From assembly GCA_963781665.1 (NCBI GenBank), contig CAWAGA010000002.1, positions 310,001-374,000 of the forward strand: a stretch of DNA of 64,000 nt, given 5' to 3'. The translations under genes were made by a program, and so were the position numbers. This document shows, one piece after another, positions 53,816 to 63,245 of the stretch. Position 1 is the first letter of the stretch. Each line of letters begins with the position of its first letter. This DNA is from JAJYIW01 sp963781665 (GTDB taxonomy: Bacteria > Chloroflexota > Anaerolineae > Anaerolineales > Anaerolineaceae). The notes beneath the pieces are model-generated. The model was not told the DNA's origin, did not search any database, and saw only the letters and a program-made list of their open reading frames with translations.

Positions 53816-54109
53816 ATGAACGAAGAATTTTACGCACATAGATATGCGGATATAATCTTGAATTCGGATTATGTATTGAGGAAAGAAATTTAGGCCGTAA
53901 TTCGGTGTATTGATTACGATCTAATTGTTAATAGGTTTAATGTCGAAAATATCCAGAAAACCGCCAAAGGAAATAAACCTTCCAAGGGGAAACAAGCGAA
54001 ATAAACGCAGTTTTTAAGGAAGAATTACAGAAACGACAGTGGAAAATTTAAAAGAATATCTTTGATGATCCAAATAATGATTTAATAATGGATTTTATTA
54101 AGCGTGATA
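53816..54109 (+). pseudogene. Decayed restriction-endonuclease-like gene
   Basis: Broken by two stops and one frameshift. It starts MNEEFYAHRYADIILNSDYV (ATG 53816), then stop, then AVIRCIDYDLIVNRFNVENI, then a +1 shift into INAVFKEELQKRQWK, stop, and IFDDPNNDLIMDFIKRDIGL. This order, an HRYA start, a 'xNxxFKEELxxRxW' helix and a 'DFIKxxxGL' strand just before the catalytic core, is what I recall of BglII/BstYI-type endonucleases; the catalytic 'E-V-Q-F-G-K' part is missing. The family call is tentative. Confidence 0.45.
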
Positions 54110-54272
54110 TTGGTTTATATAATAGAAGTAGAGGTTTCTATGAAAATTTGGGAGTATACAGAAGATTGTTTTTTAACTTTATATTGGAGCCCACCTTGGG
54201 GGAAAATTAACTTTAGAAATGAGCCCACCTGGACATTACAATCTCCGGTAATTCATTACCGGAGGCAAGGAG

Positions 54273-55787
54273 ATGAGAACGGTGGACGACTACGAAAGGA
54301 TACGCAAAGCGTATCACATCGAGGGACTCAGCATACGAGAGATTAGCCGACGGTATAAGCACAGTCGCCGGTTAATTCGCAAAGCACTGGAACATCCCAT
54401 ACCTGAGAAGTATCACCTTGGGCAAGAGAAGAAGGCGAAAGTTTTAGGGCAATATCAGCACCGCATTCTGGATCTGCTGGACGAAAGCGAAAAACTGCCT
54501 CGCAAACAACGGTACACCGCCCACAAGATTTACGAGATGGTGGAAAAGGAAGGCTATACCGGCTGCGAAGGCAATATTCACAATTTCATCTGCCGAACTA
54601 AGAAGAAGTTAGAAGCAGGCAAAGCTTACCTGCCGCTGGAGTATGATGCGGGGAAGGATGGCCAGGCCGATTGGGGTGAGGCAGTGGTGATCCTGGCAGG
54701 GGCTGAGGTCAAGGTTCAGTTTTTTGTAATGCGGCTGAACTATTCACGGGTGCGGTTTGTGAAGGCGTATCCGTTTCAGAAACAGGAAGCCTTTCTGGAC
54801 GCGCATGAAGCCGGATTTCACTTCATTGGGGGTATTCCCCACCGGATTACGTATGACAATCTGAAAACGGCCGTTTTTCGCATTCTTGAAGGGCATAACC
54901 GTCAGGAACAAGAAGCCTTCAAAGCCTTTCGCAGCTATTATCTATTCGACAGCCACTACTGCACTCCAGCCCAGGGGCATGAAAAAGGAGGAGTGGAGAG
55001 CGATGTGGGCTACGCCCAGCGCAACTTTTTCTCACCGCTTCCCAGGGTCAAGGACTATGACGAGCTGAACCAACTCCTGCTGGAACGCTGCAAGCAGGAT
55101 GTGGACCGACACATCCGTGGGCACGAAGCTCCGGTGTCCGAGCTGTGGGAAGTGGACAAGGTGCATTTGCTGCCGTTTCCCAAGCAAGATTATCCGGCTT
55201 GTGAAACCCGGCCGGTGAAAGCCAACTCATACAGCCAGGTAGTCTTTGAGACCAACCGCTACTCTGTGCCTCACACCTTTGCGGGAAAACAGTTGGTCTT
55301 GCGCGCGTTCCCTTTCAAGATTGAGGTGCTGTCTCTAGAAAACGTAATTGCCATTCACCGGCGCTGTTTTGGACGAGAGCAGGACGTTTTTGACCCGTTA
55401 CACTACCTCACACTGCTGGAACAGCGACCAGGAGCATTTGAACACACTTTACCCCTGCGCCAATGGCGCAAGAAATGGCCAGCCACCTACGAACAACTGC
55501 TGACCGGGTTACAGCAAAGCAAACCAGAAGGACAGGGTATCCGAGAGTTCGTCGCTATCCTGAAACTGCATCAGGCTCATTCTACCGACCTGGTTGAACG
55601 TGCCGTGGAAGCGGCGGTTCACACGGGCATGCTGAACCTGGATGGGGTTATGTATCATCTACAACGGCTTTCCATTCCCTCGCCTTCGACCAATCCGCTC
55701 GATTTGAGCCATCTTCCACAACTGGCAGATATTGGCTGCCAGCCGGTGAATTTACAGGTATATAACCAATTATTGGGGGTGAGGTAA
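54273..55787 (+). CDS. istA: IS21 transposase IstA
   Basis: 504 aa. N-terminal helix-turn-helix ('GLSIREISRRYKHSRRLIRK'), rve/DDE core with Asp in GQADWGEAVV, Asp in YDNLKTAV and Glu in HEKGGVESDVG, then a beta-barrel C-terminal part. GGAGG before ATG 54273. Overlaps istB through TAATG. Full length, so the element may still be active. Confidence 0.95.
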   Translation: MRTVDDYERIRKAYHIEGLSIREISRRYKHSRRLIRKALEHPIPEKYHLGQEKKAKVLGQYQHRILDLLDESEKLPRKQRYTAHKIYEMVEKEGYTGCEGNIHNFICRTKKKLEAGKAYLPLEYDAGKDGQADWGEAVVILAGAEVKVQFFVMRLNYSRVRFVKAYPFQKQEAFLDAHEAGFHFIGGIPHRITYDNLKTAVFRILEGHNRQEQEAFKAFRSYYLFDSHYCTPAQGHEKGGVESDVGYAQRNFFSPLPRVKDYDELNQLLLERCKQDVDRHIRGHEAPVSELWEVDKVHLLPFPKQDYPACETRPVKANSYSQVVFETNRYSVPHTFAGKQLVLRAFPFKIEVLSLENVIAIHRRCFGREQDVFDPLHYLTLLEQRPGAFEHTLPLRQWRKKWPATYEQLLTGLQQSKPEGQGIREFVAILKLHQAHSTDLVERAVEAAVHTGMLNLDGVMYHLQRLSIPSPSTNPLDLSHLPQLADIGCQPVNLQVYNQLLGVR

Positions 55788-56533
55788 TGGAACGCAATCC
55801 CTTGCTGGAAACTTACCTGCGCCAACTTCATCTGCCCGCTTTCGTCCAGCAGTACCTGCCGTTTGCCGCCGATGCGGCCCAGAAAAATCTGGATTATCCG
55901 CGTTACCTGTTAGCCCTGGCCGAGCAGGAAATCCACACCCGCGAGCAAAACCGCATCGAGCGTCGCATAAAGGCGGCTCATTTCCCGGTTCTCAAAGAGC
56001 TGGCAGACTTTGACTTCTCGGCATTACCCAGCCTCAACAAGGCTCGCATCCTGGACCTGGCGCGGGGAGAATACATTACCAAACACGAAACCCTGATTTT
56101 CATTGGAAACCCGGGACTGGGGAAAACACACCTTTCTATCTCACTTGCTTTGGCTGCCTGCCGACAGGGGCGCCGGGTGCGTTTTTGGACCGCAGCCGGA
56201 CTGGTGAATGAGCTGCTGGCGGCTCAGGAAGAAAACCGCCTTCACCGGATGATCGCTCTGGCCCACAAGCAAGACTTGATCGTGCTGGACGAGCTGGGGT
56301 TTATCCCCTTTACCCCAAACGGCGCACATGCTTTGTTCACTTTCTGCTCAGAGCTGTATGAACGTAACGCCATGATCGTGACCACCAATCTTCAGTTTGC
56401 CAATTGGATTCAACTCTTCGGCGATGAACGCCTGACCGCGGCCCTACTTGATCGTTTGACGCACCACGCTCATATCGTTGAACTCACCGGCAAGTCTTTC
56501 CGCTTCCGCCAGCGTATGCAAGAGAAAGAGTAA
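55787..56533 (+). CDS. istB: IS21 helper ATPase IstB
   Basis: 248 aa AAA+ protein of the DnaC/IstB family. Walker A GNPGLGKTH, Walker B LIVLDELGF, sensor 'IVTTNLQFANW', and the family arginine near DRLTHHAH. It shapes target DNA and activates IstA. Start overlaps the istA stop (TAATG). Intact. Confidence 0.95.
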   Translation: MERNPLLETYLRQLHLPAFVQQYLPFAADAAQKNLDYPRYLLALAEQEIHTREQNRIERRIKAAHFPVLKELADFDFSALPSLNKARILDLARGEYITKHETLIFIGNPGLGKTHLSISLALAACRQGRRVRFWTAAGLVNELLAAQEENRLHRMIALAHKQDLIVLDELGFIPFTPNGAHALFTFCSELYERNAMIVTTNLQFANWIQLFGDERLTAALLDRLTHHAHIVELTGKSFRFRQRMQEKE

Positions 56534-56812
56534 TATGGGTTTATCGCTTTTGGGGACTACCGGCAGGGCAGAAAAGAAGAGGGCAGAGAACTGCTTCTCT
56601 GCCCTGCCGTATAGTCGCTCGTGTCGGCGCTCAGGTCGCTCCCCAGCGTTGCCCTATCCTCCGCACGAGCATCCCTATTTTATCATCCCAGGAGGTGGGT
56701 TCATTTCTAAAGTTAAAAAGGGCGCATTTCTAAAGTTAATTTTTTGGTACAATTGGCAAAGGTGGGTGCATTTTTGAAGTTAAAATGGGCTCCTTTTTCA
56801 AGTTAAAAAACA

Positions 56813-57405
56813 GAAGATGTCAATCACTATGCTCATTTGTTATTTATTGACCAGGGTTTTACCCGCCAACTGATCTCCGAGTTTATGGGAAAACCATATA
56901 CAAAACTCTGGAAAATGCCGAAAGTCACATATGCCAGGGAATGGGAAGCTCCGGGACTGAGCGAAGAAGAGCGGAAGATAATCAGAAAATTAAATGAGGG
57001 GCTTCCTCAACCGGATTTTCCTTGGTTGGCTGGCGCAGAGTCGGTAGCTGTTTTAATAAGCAAGCCTTACAGGTTCTGGAACAATTGCTTGGTGATAGCG
57101 TACAGATATTACCATTAAGCCATGAAAACCAAGAATTTTATATTATCAATATTATTGAAATTATTGATTGTTTGGATGAGGAGCACTCTGAGGTGCGCCA
57201 TTATGGTCCCGCATCCAAAATAATCAAGCCAGTATTCAAAGAACAATTTGTGAAAGGCAAACATATCTTCAAAATACCTCAATCTCCTTCTGCAATATTT
57301 GTATCAGATGTGATTAAACAAGAAGTCGATTCTCATGCTTTAAAAGGGTTGGCTTGGAAGAGTTATATAGACAATATTACTAAAGCCCAGTTTGAAATCT
57401 GCTGA
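56813..57405 (+). pseudogene. Imm11-like immunity gene, split by IS21 and frameshifted
   Basis: The 5' end lies at 54140-54166 (MKIWEYTED, with AGAGG upstream), before the IS21 element; the frame resumes exactly at 56819 as VNHYAHLLFIDQGFTRQLIS. It runs to about 57062 (LPQPDFPWLAGAESVAVLIS), then one base is missing and it continues in the next frame as ALQVLEQLLGDSVQILPL, FYIINIIEIIDCLDEEHSEV, IFKIPQSPSAIFVSDVIKQE, to 57405. The second part matches the Imm11/DUF1629 pattern (FYIIN..., IFKI, IFVSD-x-x-K). In that family the gene protects against a polymorphic toxin. Two breaks make it dead. Confidence 0.75.
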
Positions 57406-57827
57406 TAGGGTGTGGGTTACCTGGCGCTTCGAGGGAAAAATTAGCGCCAGAGAAAGGTCCGATTCTATTAGCCTATTGATGCAGCGAAAACAGTTTATCT
57501 TGCTCTACCGTTTTAGCGGAAAGATTCGGGTAAACAAATTTGGCAAGGATTTTATTGCCATTTGCCTAGAAATTGATTTCGGAATCAAGCAGTTTTTGGG
57601 TATTATGCTTCTTATTAATCAACGAATATCTTGATCCGATCGTCAATCAATTTGCAGGTATTTAGGGAAAGTCTTTCTTTTCAAATCGTAAAGGGAAATT
57701 TGAAAGTGACTACCAGTAAATATAAGCCCCTAAGTTCGCCTTATATTCAAATTTGACAACCAATATCTGAAAATGTTTTTCAAAAGAATACACTTTCAAC
57801 CCGTGCCGTTTTTGTTTTTAATTCCGC
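57406..57827. other. AT-rich intergenic region, no gene seen
   Basis: 420 bp after the immunity remnant. The only open frame of note (57392-57634) overlaps that remnant and has no supported start or domain. Confidence 0.5.
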
Positions 57828-59603
57828 TCATAGCCATTTCCAATTCGGTTGATCTAAAATGCGTCCTTTCCAACTTAATCGCCCCGCCAGGCTAAGGAAT
57901 AGGGAGCGAAAGGCAACCGCTTCATTCGCCAGAATTGTGACTGGATAGAGCAGACCTAACCTGAATGGCACGCCTAACTCAAGAAAAGGAATGAACCAAA
58001 GTACCAGTGAAAGGCCAATACATAAGATCATATCCAATAACTGGGCTGTTGGGGCCTTCCCAAGAGTCCAAAAAGCCAGGGTGATCAGCGGATCCCAGAA
58101 TAGCACAAACAACCAGATAAAAACAAACAAAAAGGGAAGCAAGCGAAATTCAAAAGCAGCAAACAGGTTTTTCGTAAACCCGTTGACAGCTTCCTGCCCG
58201 CCGTGATACATCCGGCAATTAATCAGGTCCGTTATATTTACCATACGCCAGCGCAGACCCGCTGCTTTAATTTTCCTGGCCAAAGTCAAATCATCAATAA
58301 TCCCAGATCCAAGGCTGGCATGCCCGCCAATAGATTGATAAGCCTCCCGGCGAAACAACATCATTTGTCCAACTGCACTGGAGAGCCAGGGTAGACGAAG
58401 TCTGTAAGCCAACCAAAGTGGGTTAAAACATAATGAAGCCCAAGAAAAAAATGGGACAAGAAGTCTTTCTCCCCAGGTTCCCATTTCCTGGTGTGGAAAG
58501 CCGGTCAACAGGTCAGCTTGCTCACCGGTCATTGCCGTTACGATAAGGCGCAAGGTTTGCGGTTGATGAACGGTATCTGCATCGGTAAAAAAGAGGTATT
58601 CACCTTGCGCTTGTTGCGCCAACCTCGCACAAGACCGGTTCTTACCCCCTTGACCATCAGCACCTGAACTGCCAGTCATTATTTTCAAACCGCGGTGTGT
58701 TCTTACTAACTCATTAAGGATCTTAGGCGTTCCATCTTCAGACTCATCATCAAAAACAATGACTTCAAAGGATGGGTAATCCTGTGTCAGAAGTGATTGG
58801 ATGCATCGCCTAATATTCGTCTCTTCATTTCGAGCAGGGACAAGAATGGAAACAAGGGGGAGATCATGCGGTGGTGAATGCTTCCTCCCACGATGAAGGA
58901 GGAAAATATTACTCAGAATGACCAGCAGAATTGCACTTTGAAAAATAATAAAATGGATAATCAGATCATGGGTGACGTAGTTAACCATCCCGGCCTCATG
59001 TTTTAACCCGTGGATGAACTTTTCGATCCAGGAGCGCCAGCGTGGTCGCCGGCGAAGGTCAGTACGATGTGTCCAAACCAAGATGATCGTCTCACCAATC
59101 CATACCCCTTTCAGCAGTGGATCCGGCATGCATAACAGCAATACCGTTAGAATTCCAAACAATCCCAGCATGACTGCCCAGCCAGGCGCTGAAGTCAGGG
59201 ATATGCCTACTAATACTCCAATTACCCCAGCCAAAGAAGCTTTCCAGATGGTTAAACCAATCCAAACGCCAAGCGAAACGGCAAGAGCTTTTCCACCTCG
59301 AAAGCGTAAAAATGGGCTGAAGGCATGACCAAGAAGCGGAGCGATGGCGATCAAAAACATAGGGATACCGCGGATCCCCAAAATGTTATAAGCAATTCCA
59401 ACAGGCGCCGCGGCTTTTGAAATATCCAAAATCAAGCTGAAGAGGCCAAATACCTTACCGCCTGATCTGAAGGCATTCATCGCGCCCGGGTTGCCATCTC
59501 CATAATGGCGCACGTCCAGCCCCAGAAAAATTTTCCCTAACCAAACCGAAAACGGTATGGATCCGCATAAAAAGGAAAGAAGCACAATTGGAACCCAGTT
59601 CAT
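57828..59603 (-). CDS. PlsY acyltransferase fused to a family-2 glycosyltransferase
   Basis: 591 aa. Residues 1-190 are PlsY-like, the membrane glycerol-3-phosphate acyltransferase that makes lysophosphatidate from acyl-phosphate: motif SIPFSVWLGK, then GDGNPGAMNAFR (motif 2) and HAFSPFLRFRGGKA (motif 3), all kept. From ~225 there is a further membrane helix and then a GT2 domain: SILVPARNEE, DDES, the DAD metal motif (FFTDADTV), and DDLTLARK as the later acidic box. Two or three C-terminal helices follow. The GT part is of the CrtQ/HpnB type that glycosylates membrane lipids or carotenoids. Two functions on one chain are unusual. It is 77 bp downstream of the desaturase, so both sit in a lipid unit. 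Confidence 0.88.
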   Translation of the reverse strand: MNWVPIVLLSFLCGSIPFSVWLGKIFLGLDVRHYGDGNPGAMNAFRSGGKVFGLFSLILDISKAAAPVGIAYNILGIRGIPMFLIAIAPLLGHAFSPFLRFRGGKALAVSLGVWIGLTIWKASLAGVIGVLVGISLTSAPGWAVMLGLFGILTVLLLCMPDPLLKGVWIGETIILVWTHRTDLRRRPRWRSWIEKFIHGLKHEAGMVNYVTHDLIIHFIIFQSAILLVILSNIFLLHRGRKHSPPHDLPLVSILVPARNEETNIRRCIQSLLTQDYPSFEVIVFDDESEDGTPKILNELVRTHRGLKIMTGSSGADGQGGKNRSCARLAQQAQGEYLFFTDADTVHQPQTLRLIVTAMTGEQADLLTGFPHQEMGTWGERLLVPFFSWASLCFNPLWLAYRLRLPWLSSAVGQMMLFRREAYQSIGGHASLGSGIIDDLTLARKIKAAGLRWRMVNITDLINCRMYHGGQEAVNGFTKNLFAAFEFRLLPFLFVFIWLFVLFWDPLITLAFWTLGKAPTAQLLDMILCIGLSLVLWFIPFLELGVPFRLGLLYPVTILANEAVAFRSLFLSLAGRLSWKGRILDQPNWKWL

Positions 59604-59680
59604 GGACTTGTTTTATACTGATCCGCCCGAATGAAAGAATCGATGAACATGAGCTGCCCGGCAGCAGATCGAGTTATCGC

Positions 59681-60826
59681 CTACGGTGCGCTACCGGTCA
59701 TCGGTTTTGTTTTGCTGCGCTTCTCTCCAGAGGCCTGTCCCAGGAGGCGCAGTTCCTGCAGGTGACTGGAAAATGCTTCACGCCAGGTCGGGTAGCATTT
59801 GTAGGAAATTCCAAACTCTGCGCACGTTGCTTGCACGATGGGGGCGATCTTAGGGTAATTCAAGTGGCAGATATGCGGAAATAAGTGGTGCTCGATCTGG
59901 TAATTCAGACCCCCGATGAAAAAACTCAACAGCCGGTTATGCGGCGCAAAGTCAGCCGTGGTTTCAACCTGGTGGATGGCCCATTCATTGTCGATATGCG
60001 GCGGCTTGCCCATTGGTTCAGGGAAGGCTGCATGGGTATTAATATGAGCGAGCTGGAAGATAACCCCTAAGATCAGGCTGGCTGTGAGCATCACAATCAT
60101 GAACCCAATCAACACCTGCCACCACGGAAAGACCGTCATCGGCAGCACGAACATGATGGTAAAGAAAATCAGCTTACCAACCCAGAATGTAATCTTATCC
60201 ACAGGGCTCATCTTTGGATAAACATGGTTGGCGTCGGATTTTCCGAATAATGCCATCATGAAGTCGCGCAAGATAAAATCGAAGCCAATCATGCTGTATA
60301 CCAGCGGATAATACCAGACCTGGGCTTTGTGCAGCGGCTTCCACGGCAGCCGGGGGGTGAGCCGTATCAGGCCAAACGCCTCGACATCGTCATCGAACCC
60401 GCTGATATTGGTATAGGTGTGATGCCAGACGTTATGCTTGGTGCGCCAGCGAAAGCCGTTCATCCCCAGCAGTTCGGCGCTGAGACCGACCAGTTTATTG
60501 ACGAAACCATGGCTTGAATAACCGTTGTGGTTGGCATCATGCACAACATTGAATCCGATTGATGCGATCGCCATGCCCCACACAAGGCACAGGACGACGT
60601 TGACCAGTGCAGGAAAATGGCCGAAGAGCAAAAGCAGGTATGTAACCAACCACCAGGTCAGCGTGAACGCCGTTTTAAAGTACATGGTTGGAACATCGCG
60701 CCCGGAGATGTGATGGTCGCGCAGGTAGGCATTAACCCGCTCATTAAGTGTTTTTTGGAAGCCAGAATGCTGCGTGAATCGAAGCCTTCTGGTGGAAGTG
60801 TCACGATTACTTTTCGAGTTGGCCAC
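59681..60826 (-). CDS. Fatty-acid desaturase
   Basis: 381 aa membrane di-iron desaturase of the acyl-CoA/linoleoyl type. Three His boxes: VVHDANHNGYS (H-x-x-x-H), KHNVWHHTYTN (H-x-x-x-H-H form) and YQIEHHLFPH (Q-x-x-H-H). Helices in pairs around them. It puts double bonds in membrane acyl chains. Start is GTG at 60826 with AGAGG upstream. It lies upstream of the PlsY-GT gene on the same strand. Confidence 0.93.
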   Translation of the reverse strand: MANSKSNRDTSTRRLRFTQHSGFQKTLNERVNAYLRDHHISGRDVPTMYFKTAFTLTWWLVTYLLLLFGHFPALVNVVLCLVWGMAIASIGFNVVHDANHNGYSSHGFVNKLVGLSAELLGMNGFRWRTKHNVWHHTYTNISGFDDDVEAFGLIRLTPRLPWKPLHKAQVWYYPLVYSMIGFDFILRDFMMALFGKSDANHVYPKMSPVDKITFWVGKLIFFTIMFVLPMTVFPWWQVLIGFMIVMLTASLILGVIFQLAHINTHAAFPEPMGKPPHIDNEWAIHQVETTADFAPHNRLLSFFIGGLNYQIEHHLFPHICHLNYPKIAPIVQATCAEFGISYKCYPTWREAFSSHLQELRLLGQASGEKRSKTKPMTGSAP

Positions 60827-61493
60827 AGCTAACCTCTTTCACAAATAAGGAAATTATTCATTCAATAATAAGGAACGGCTCAGATGCGAGCGCGAGGCTG
60901 AGTTTGAGGGTCTTACAAGGTCAATTATCGCGCAGAATACCTTCGAACGGCCTGCACCGCCCACCCGCTGGAGCGGTTCCGGACGGAATTTTTATTAGCA
61001 ACTCAATTTGCTTCATTAAACGATATTTTACCTATATCTTTGCTATAGATCAACGGATTATCCGAATGCTACATCAAGTAGCATCATTACCGAAAAACCA
61101 AACATTGCTCCGATTGTTGAGTAAATTGAATTTAAAACTGTTTGGTTTATTGTCTTTAAAAAGAACACAAGTGCGGCACCTAAAGCTGTCACTCCCCAGG
61201 TAAAAAGAGATGCCAGCAAAGCAAGCGTTATGGGTTTAATCCTTCTAATGAAGCAAACACAAAGGGTCTCCTACAGAAGTAAAATACATCTATTCTGGAT
61301 AGGCCAATACTTATTCTACGTTATTTTTATTCTCTATTTCGCTGCGAAACCGCCCAGGGGTTGGCGAAAGCGGCGTTTCCCTTGAGAACCAGGTGTCGAG
61401 CCTGAACCAGAATTTCGAGCGAGTGGAGCCGCTTGAGTGGAATCAAGCGCAACGTCCGCTTCACGCGGTGTCAGGCGCACTTTCGGCGAACAC
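60827..61493. other. Intergenic region, no gene seen
   Basis: About 670 bp. A hairpin-like string GAAACCGC...GCGGCGTTTC lies at about 61344-61378, and an attC-like fragment may precede the methyltransferase 3' end. No supported coding region. Confidence 0.45.
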
Positions 61494-62261
61494 CTATTTT
61501 CTACCGCTAATTATTCTTACTTTCCCCAAAATCTTGGGGTGCCTCAGGGGGATTGGCACGGGGATGATGGCGTGAAGCGGTTTGTATTCAATATGAGAGA
61601 GCTGAAGATTTCTTAGATAGGCTTCGAATTCAGGAGATTCCCCATAATATTTGGCCTCATCGAAATAATCGATGAAAGCAAAGGTTCCGCCAGGCTTCAC
61701 AACCCGAAGGGCTTCCTGCAGGACATCCCTTTTATTGGCTACAGACCGAACCTCGTGGAAAGTGAGGTTGCTTATTGCTCCATCAAATGTGCCAGATGCC
61801 AAGTCGAGCGCAGCAGCATCGCCCTTTTGAAAATGCACTCTGTTGCTCACCTCGGCTATTCTCGCATTCTGCTCACAGACGCCTTTTGAATACTCCCAAT
61901 CACTACCCCAATAATCAACGCCAGTCACTTCTGCTTCACCATTCTGCTGCGCAGCCTTTACTGCCAGCACTCCATTTCCGCAGCCGATATCGAGGATTTT
62001 TCTATTCCCTTTTACTCCCAGGTTCTGGATGATAAGGTTGTAGATTCTTTCTTGAAACTTGCCGCCCATTTGAGAGAACATCACATAGGCGTAAAATGGA
62101 AACAGGAAGCTAATCAGAAGGATGATAAACAAGAATGTCGGGACGATGCGATAAGGTCCAATAGGGAGGAAAATCAAGATACCCGCGCCCAATGAGCATA
62201 ATCCCAGGATAGCCAATATTCTCCTTCGGATCCAATTTCCATAATTCAACTGTGTTGCCAT
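61494..62261 (-). CDS. Membrane-anchored class I methyltransferase
   Basis: 255 aa. Two N-terminal hydrophobic segments (about residues 14-31 and 38-58) hold it to the membrane, then a SAM-dependent methyltransferase domain: KILDIGCGNGVLAVKA (motif I), TGVDYWG (acidic ribose-binding residue), 'FDGAISNLTFHEV' and 'PGGTFAFIDYFDE'. A lipid-linked or membrane substrate is likely. AGGAGG precedes the ATG. Confidence 0.88.
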   Translation of the reverse strand: MATQLNYGNWIRRRILAILGLCSLGAGILIFLPIGPYRIVPTFLFIILLISFLFPFYAYVMFSQMGGKFQERIYNLIIQNLGVKGNRKILDIGCGNGVLAVKAAQQNGEAEVTGVDYWGSDWEYSKGVCEQNARIAEVSNRVHFQKGDAAALDLASGTFDGAISNLTFHEVRSVANKRDVLQEALRVVKPGGTFAFIDYFDEAKYYGESPEFEAYLRNLQLSHIEYKPLHAIIPVPIPLRHPKILGKVRIISGRK

Positions 62262-62442
62262 TTTCCTCCTATGAGAGATTGCGCCTGGCAGTTTGGATCA
62301 GCGGCAGTGGCGGGACCGCAAAACTCGTTAATAATTGTGCACCATTTCTGGCAAGGCGCGTCTGAGTGGAATGGCAGAGCTGCTATCCGGTACAGCCGCA
62401 GTTAGGCGAGTGCTTATTCAAGGAGTCATAGCTTTTCATGCA

Positions 62443-63093
62443 CTATTCAGTCCATTCTAGAGAAGCCAGGATGAGTAGCAGATCTGGTTTGCTGCTTAAG
62501 TACTCTTCTTCGGATATTTTATCTATATCCACAAAACTAAAGACACCGAATTCAATTAGAAAACCGTTTATTAGCAGTGATGAAGCTTCGTTCTGCCATT
62601 CACCATTAGTTTTATCGAGGAACCTTGTCCATGTTACGCTGCGATCATCTCCGAACAAGTAAATCGTTTCATCAAATTGCTCTATTATATAAGTGTTTCC
62701 AATCCCAGAAATACCGCATGGCCCGGTATATCTCCTGCCGCGATCATCGGGGGGCGTGATTGACAAAAACATGCCTGCCAAGTGCAGCCGAACACATAGA
62801 TTGGATGGGTAGATCGTGTTGAGCTGGTCGAAATAGTCACCTATGTCCATCCCAGCCGGCATTTCACCGGATGGAAAGCCCGTGACTCCTTCTTCGATAA
62901 TTTGTGCTTCTTGTGGATAGTGGAAGGTATACTTCAGGAAGTCATTATGGTAAATCAGCCAGTTTTCTGGGATGGAGGAAGCGGGCAGTGTTGTATTCGT
63001 CATCTCATGCGGAAGCTGTTTCTCTTGAACCTTCGACGGACCGCAACTAGTCAGGATTAAGATGACACAGAGAAACGGAAGAGATGTTCTCAT
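62443..63093 (-). CDS. Putative lipoprotein
   Basis: 216 aa. Lipobox LTSC at residues 14-17. The rest is a soluble domain with 'WLIYHNDFLKYTFHYPQEA', a pattern resembling PsbP-like or other small lipoproteins of this phylum; 'LLLILASLEWTE' ends it. Function unknown. Surface or periplasmic side of the membrane. The upstream Shine-Dalgarno is weak (GGATGGG). Confidence 0.72.
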   Translation of the reverse strand: MRTSLPFLCVILILTSCGPSKVQEKQLPHEMTNTTLPASSIPENWLIYHNDFLKYTFHYPQEAQIIEEGVTGFPSGEMPAGMDIGDYFDQLNTIYPSNLCVRLHLAGMFLSITPPDDRGRRYTGPCGISGIGNTYIIEQFDETIYLFGDDRSVTWTRFLDKTNGEWQNEASSLLINGFLIEFGVFSFVDIDKISEEEYLSSKPDLLLILASLEWTE

Positions 63094-63245
63094 TTTTACC
63101 CATCCTTTTTCCGACGAACGTTACTCGCCCGCTAAACGGTTTGCTACACTGGCACTGGGTGATTTTCACCTGTCCAAAGTAAGCTGTGCTAGCCCGTGCT
63201 ATCCTTTTTTCATGATGGCAATCCAGGGTGCGGATGCATGGTTAA

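Larger units (their letters stand above)
54167..56812 (+). mobile_element. IS21-family insertion sequence, intact
   Basis: 2646 bp. Left end TGTTTTTTAACTTTATATTG, right end ...AAGTTAAAAAACA, i.e. the TG...CA ends of IS21. The target duplication GAAGAT is present on both sides (54161-54166 and 56813-56818). Several copies of an 'AAGTTAA...GGGCTCC/GGTGGG' motif near each end are likely transposase-binding sites. It carries istA and istB, both complete. It splits an Imm11-like gene after codon 9. Confidence 0.95.

Noticed and set aside
57392..57634. 80-aa frame past the Imm11-like remnant
   Set aside because: Overlaps the remnant's C-terminus; no Shine-Dalgarno or domain.
60904..61203. Plus-strand 99-aa frame
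   Set aside because: No ribosome site, no domain, and basic low-complexity composition.
62401..62442. Full integron attC site upstream of the lipoprotein 3' end
   Set aside because: Only one core (GTTAGGC) is clear; the partner core and L boxes are not found in the right order.
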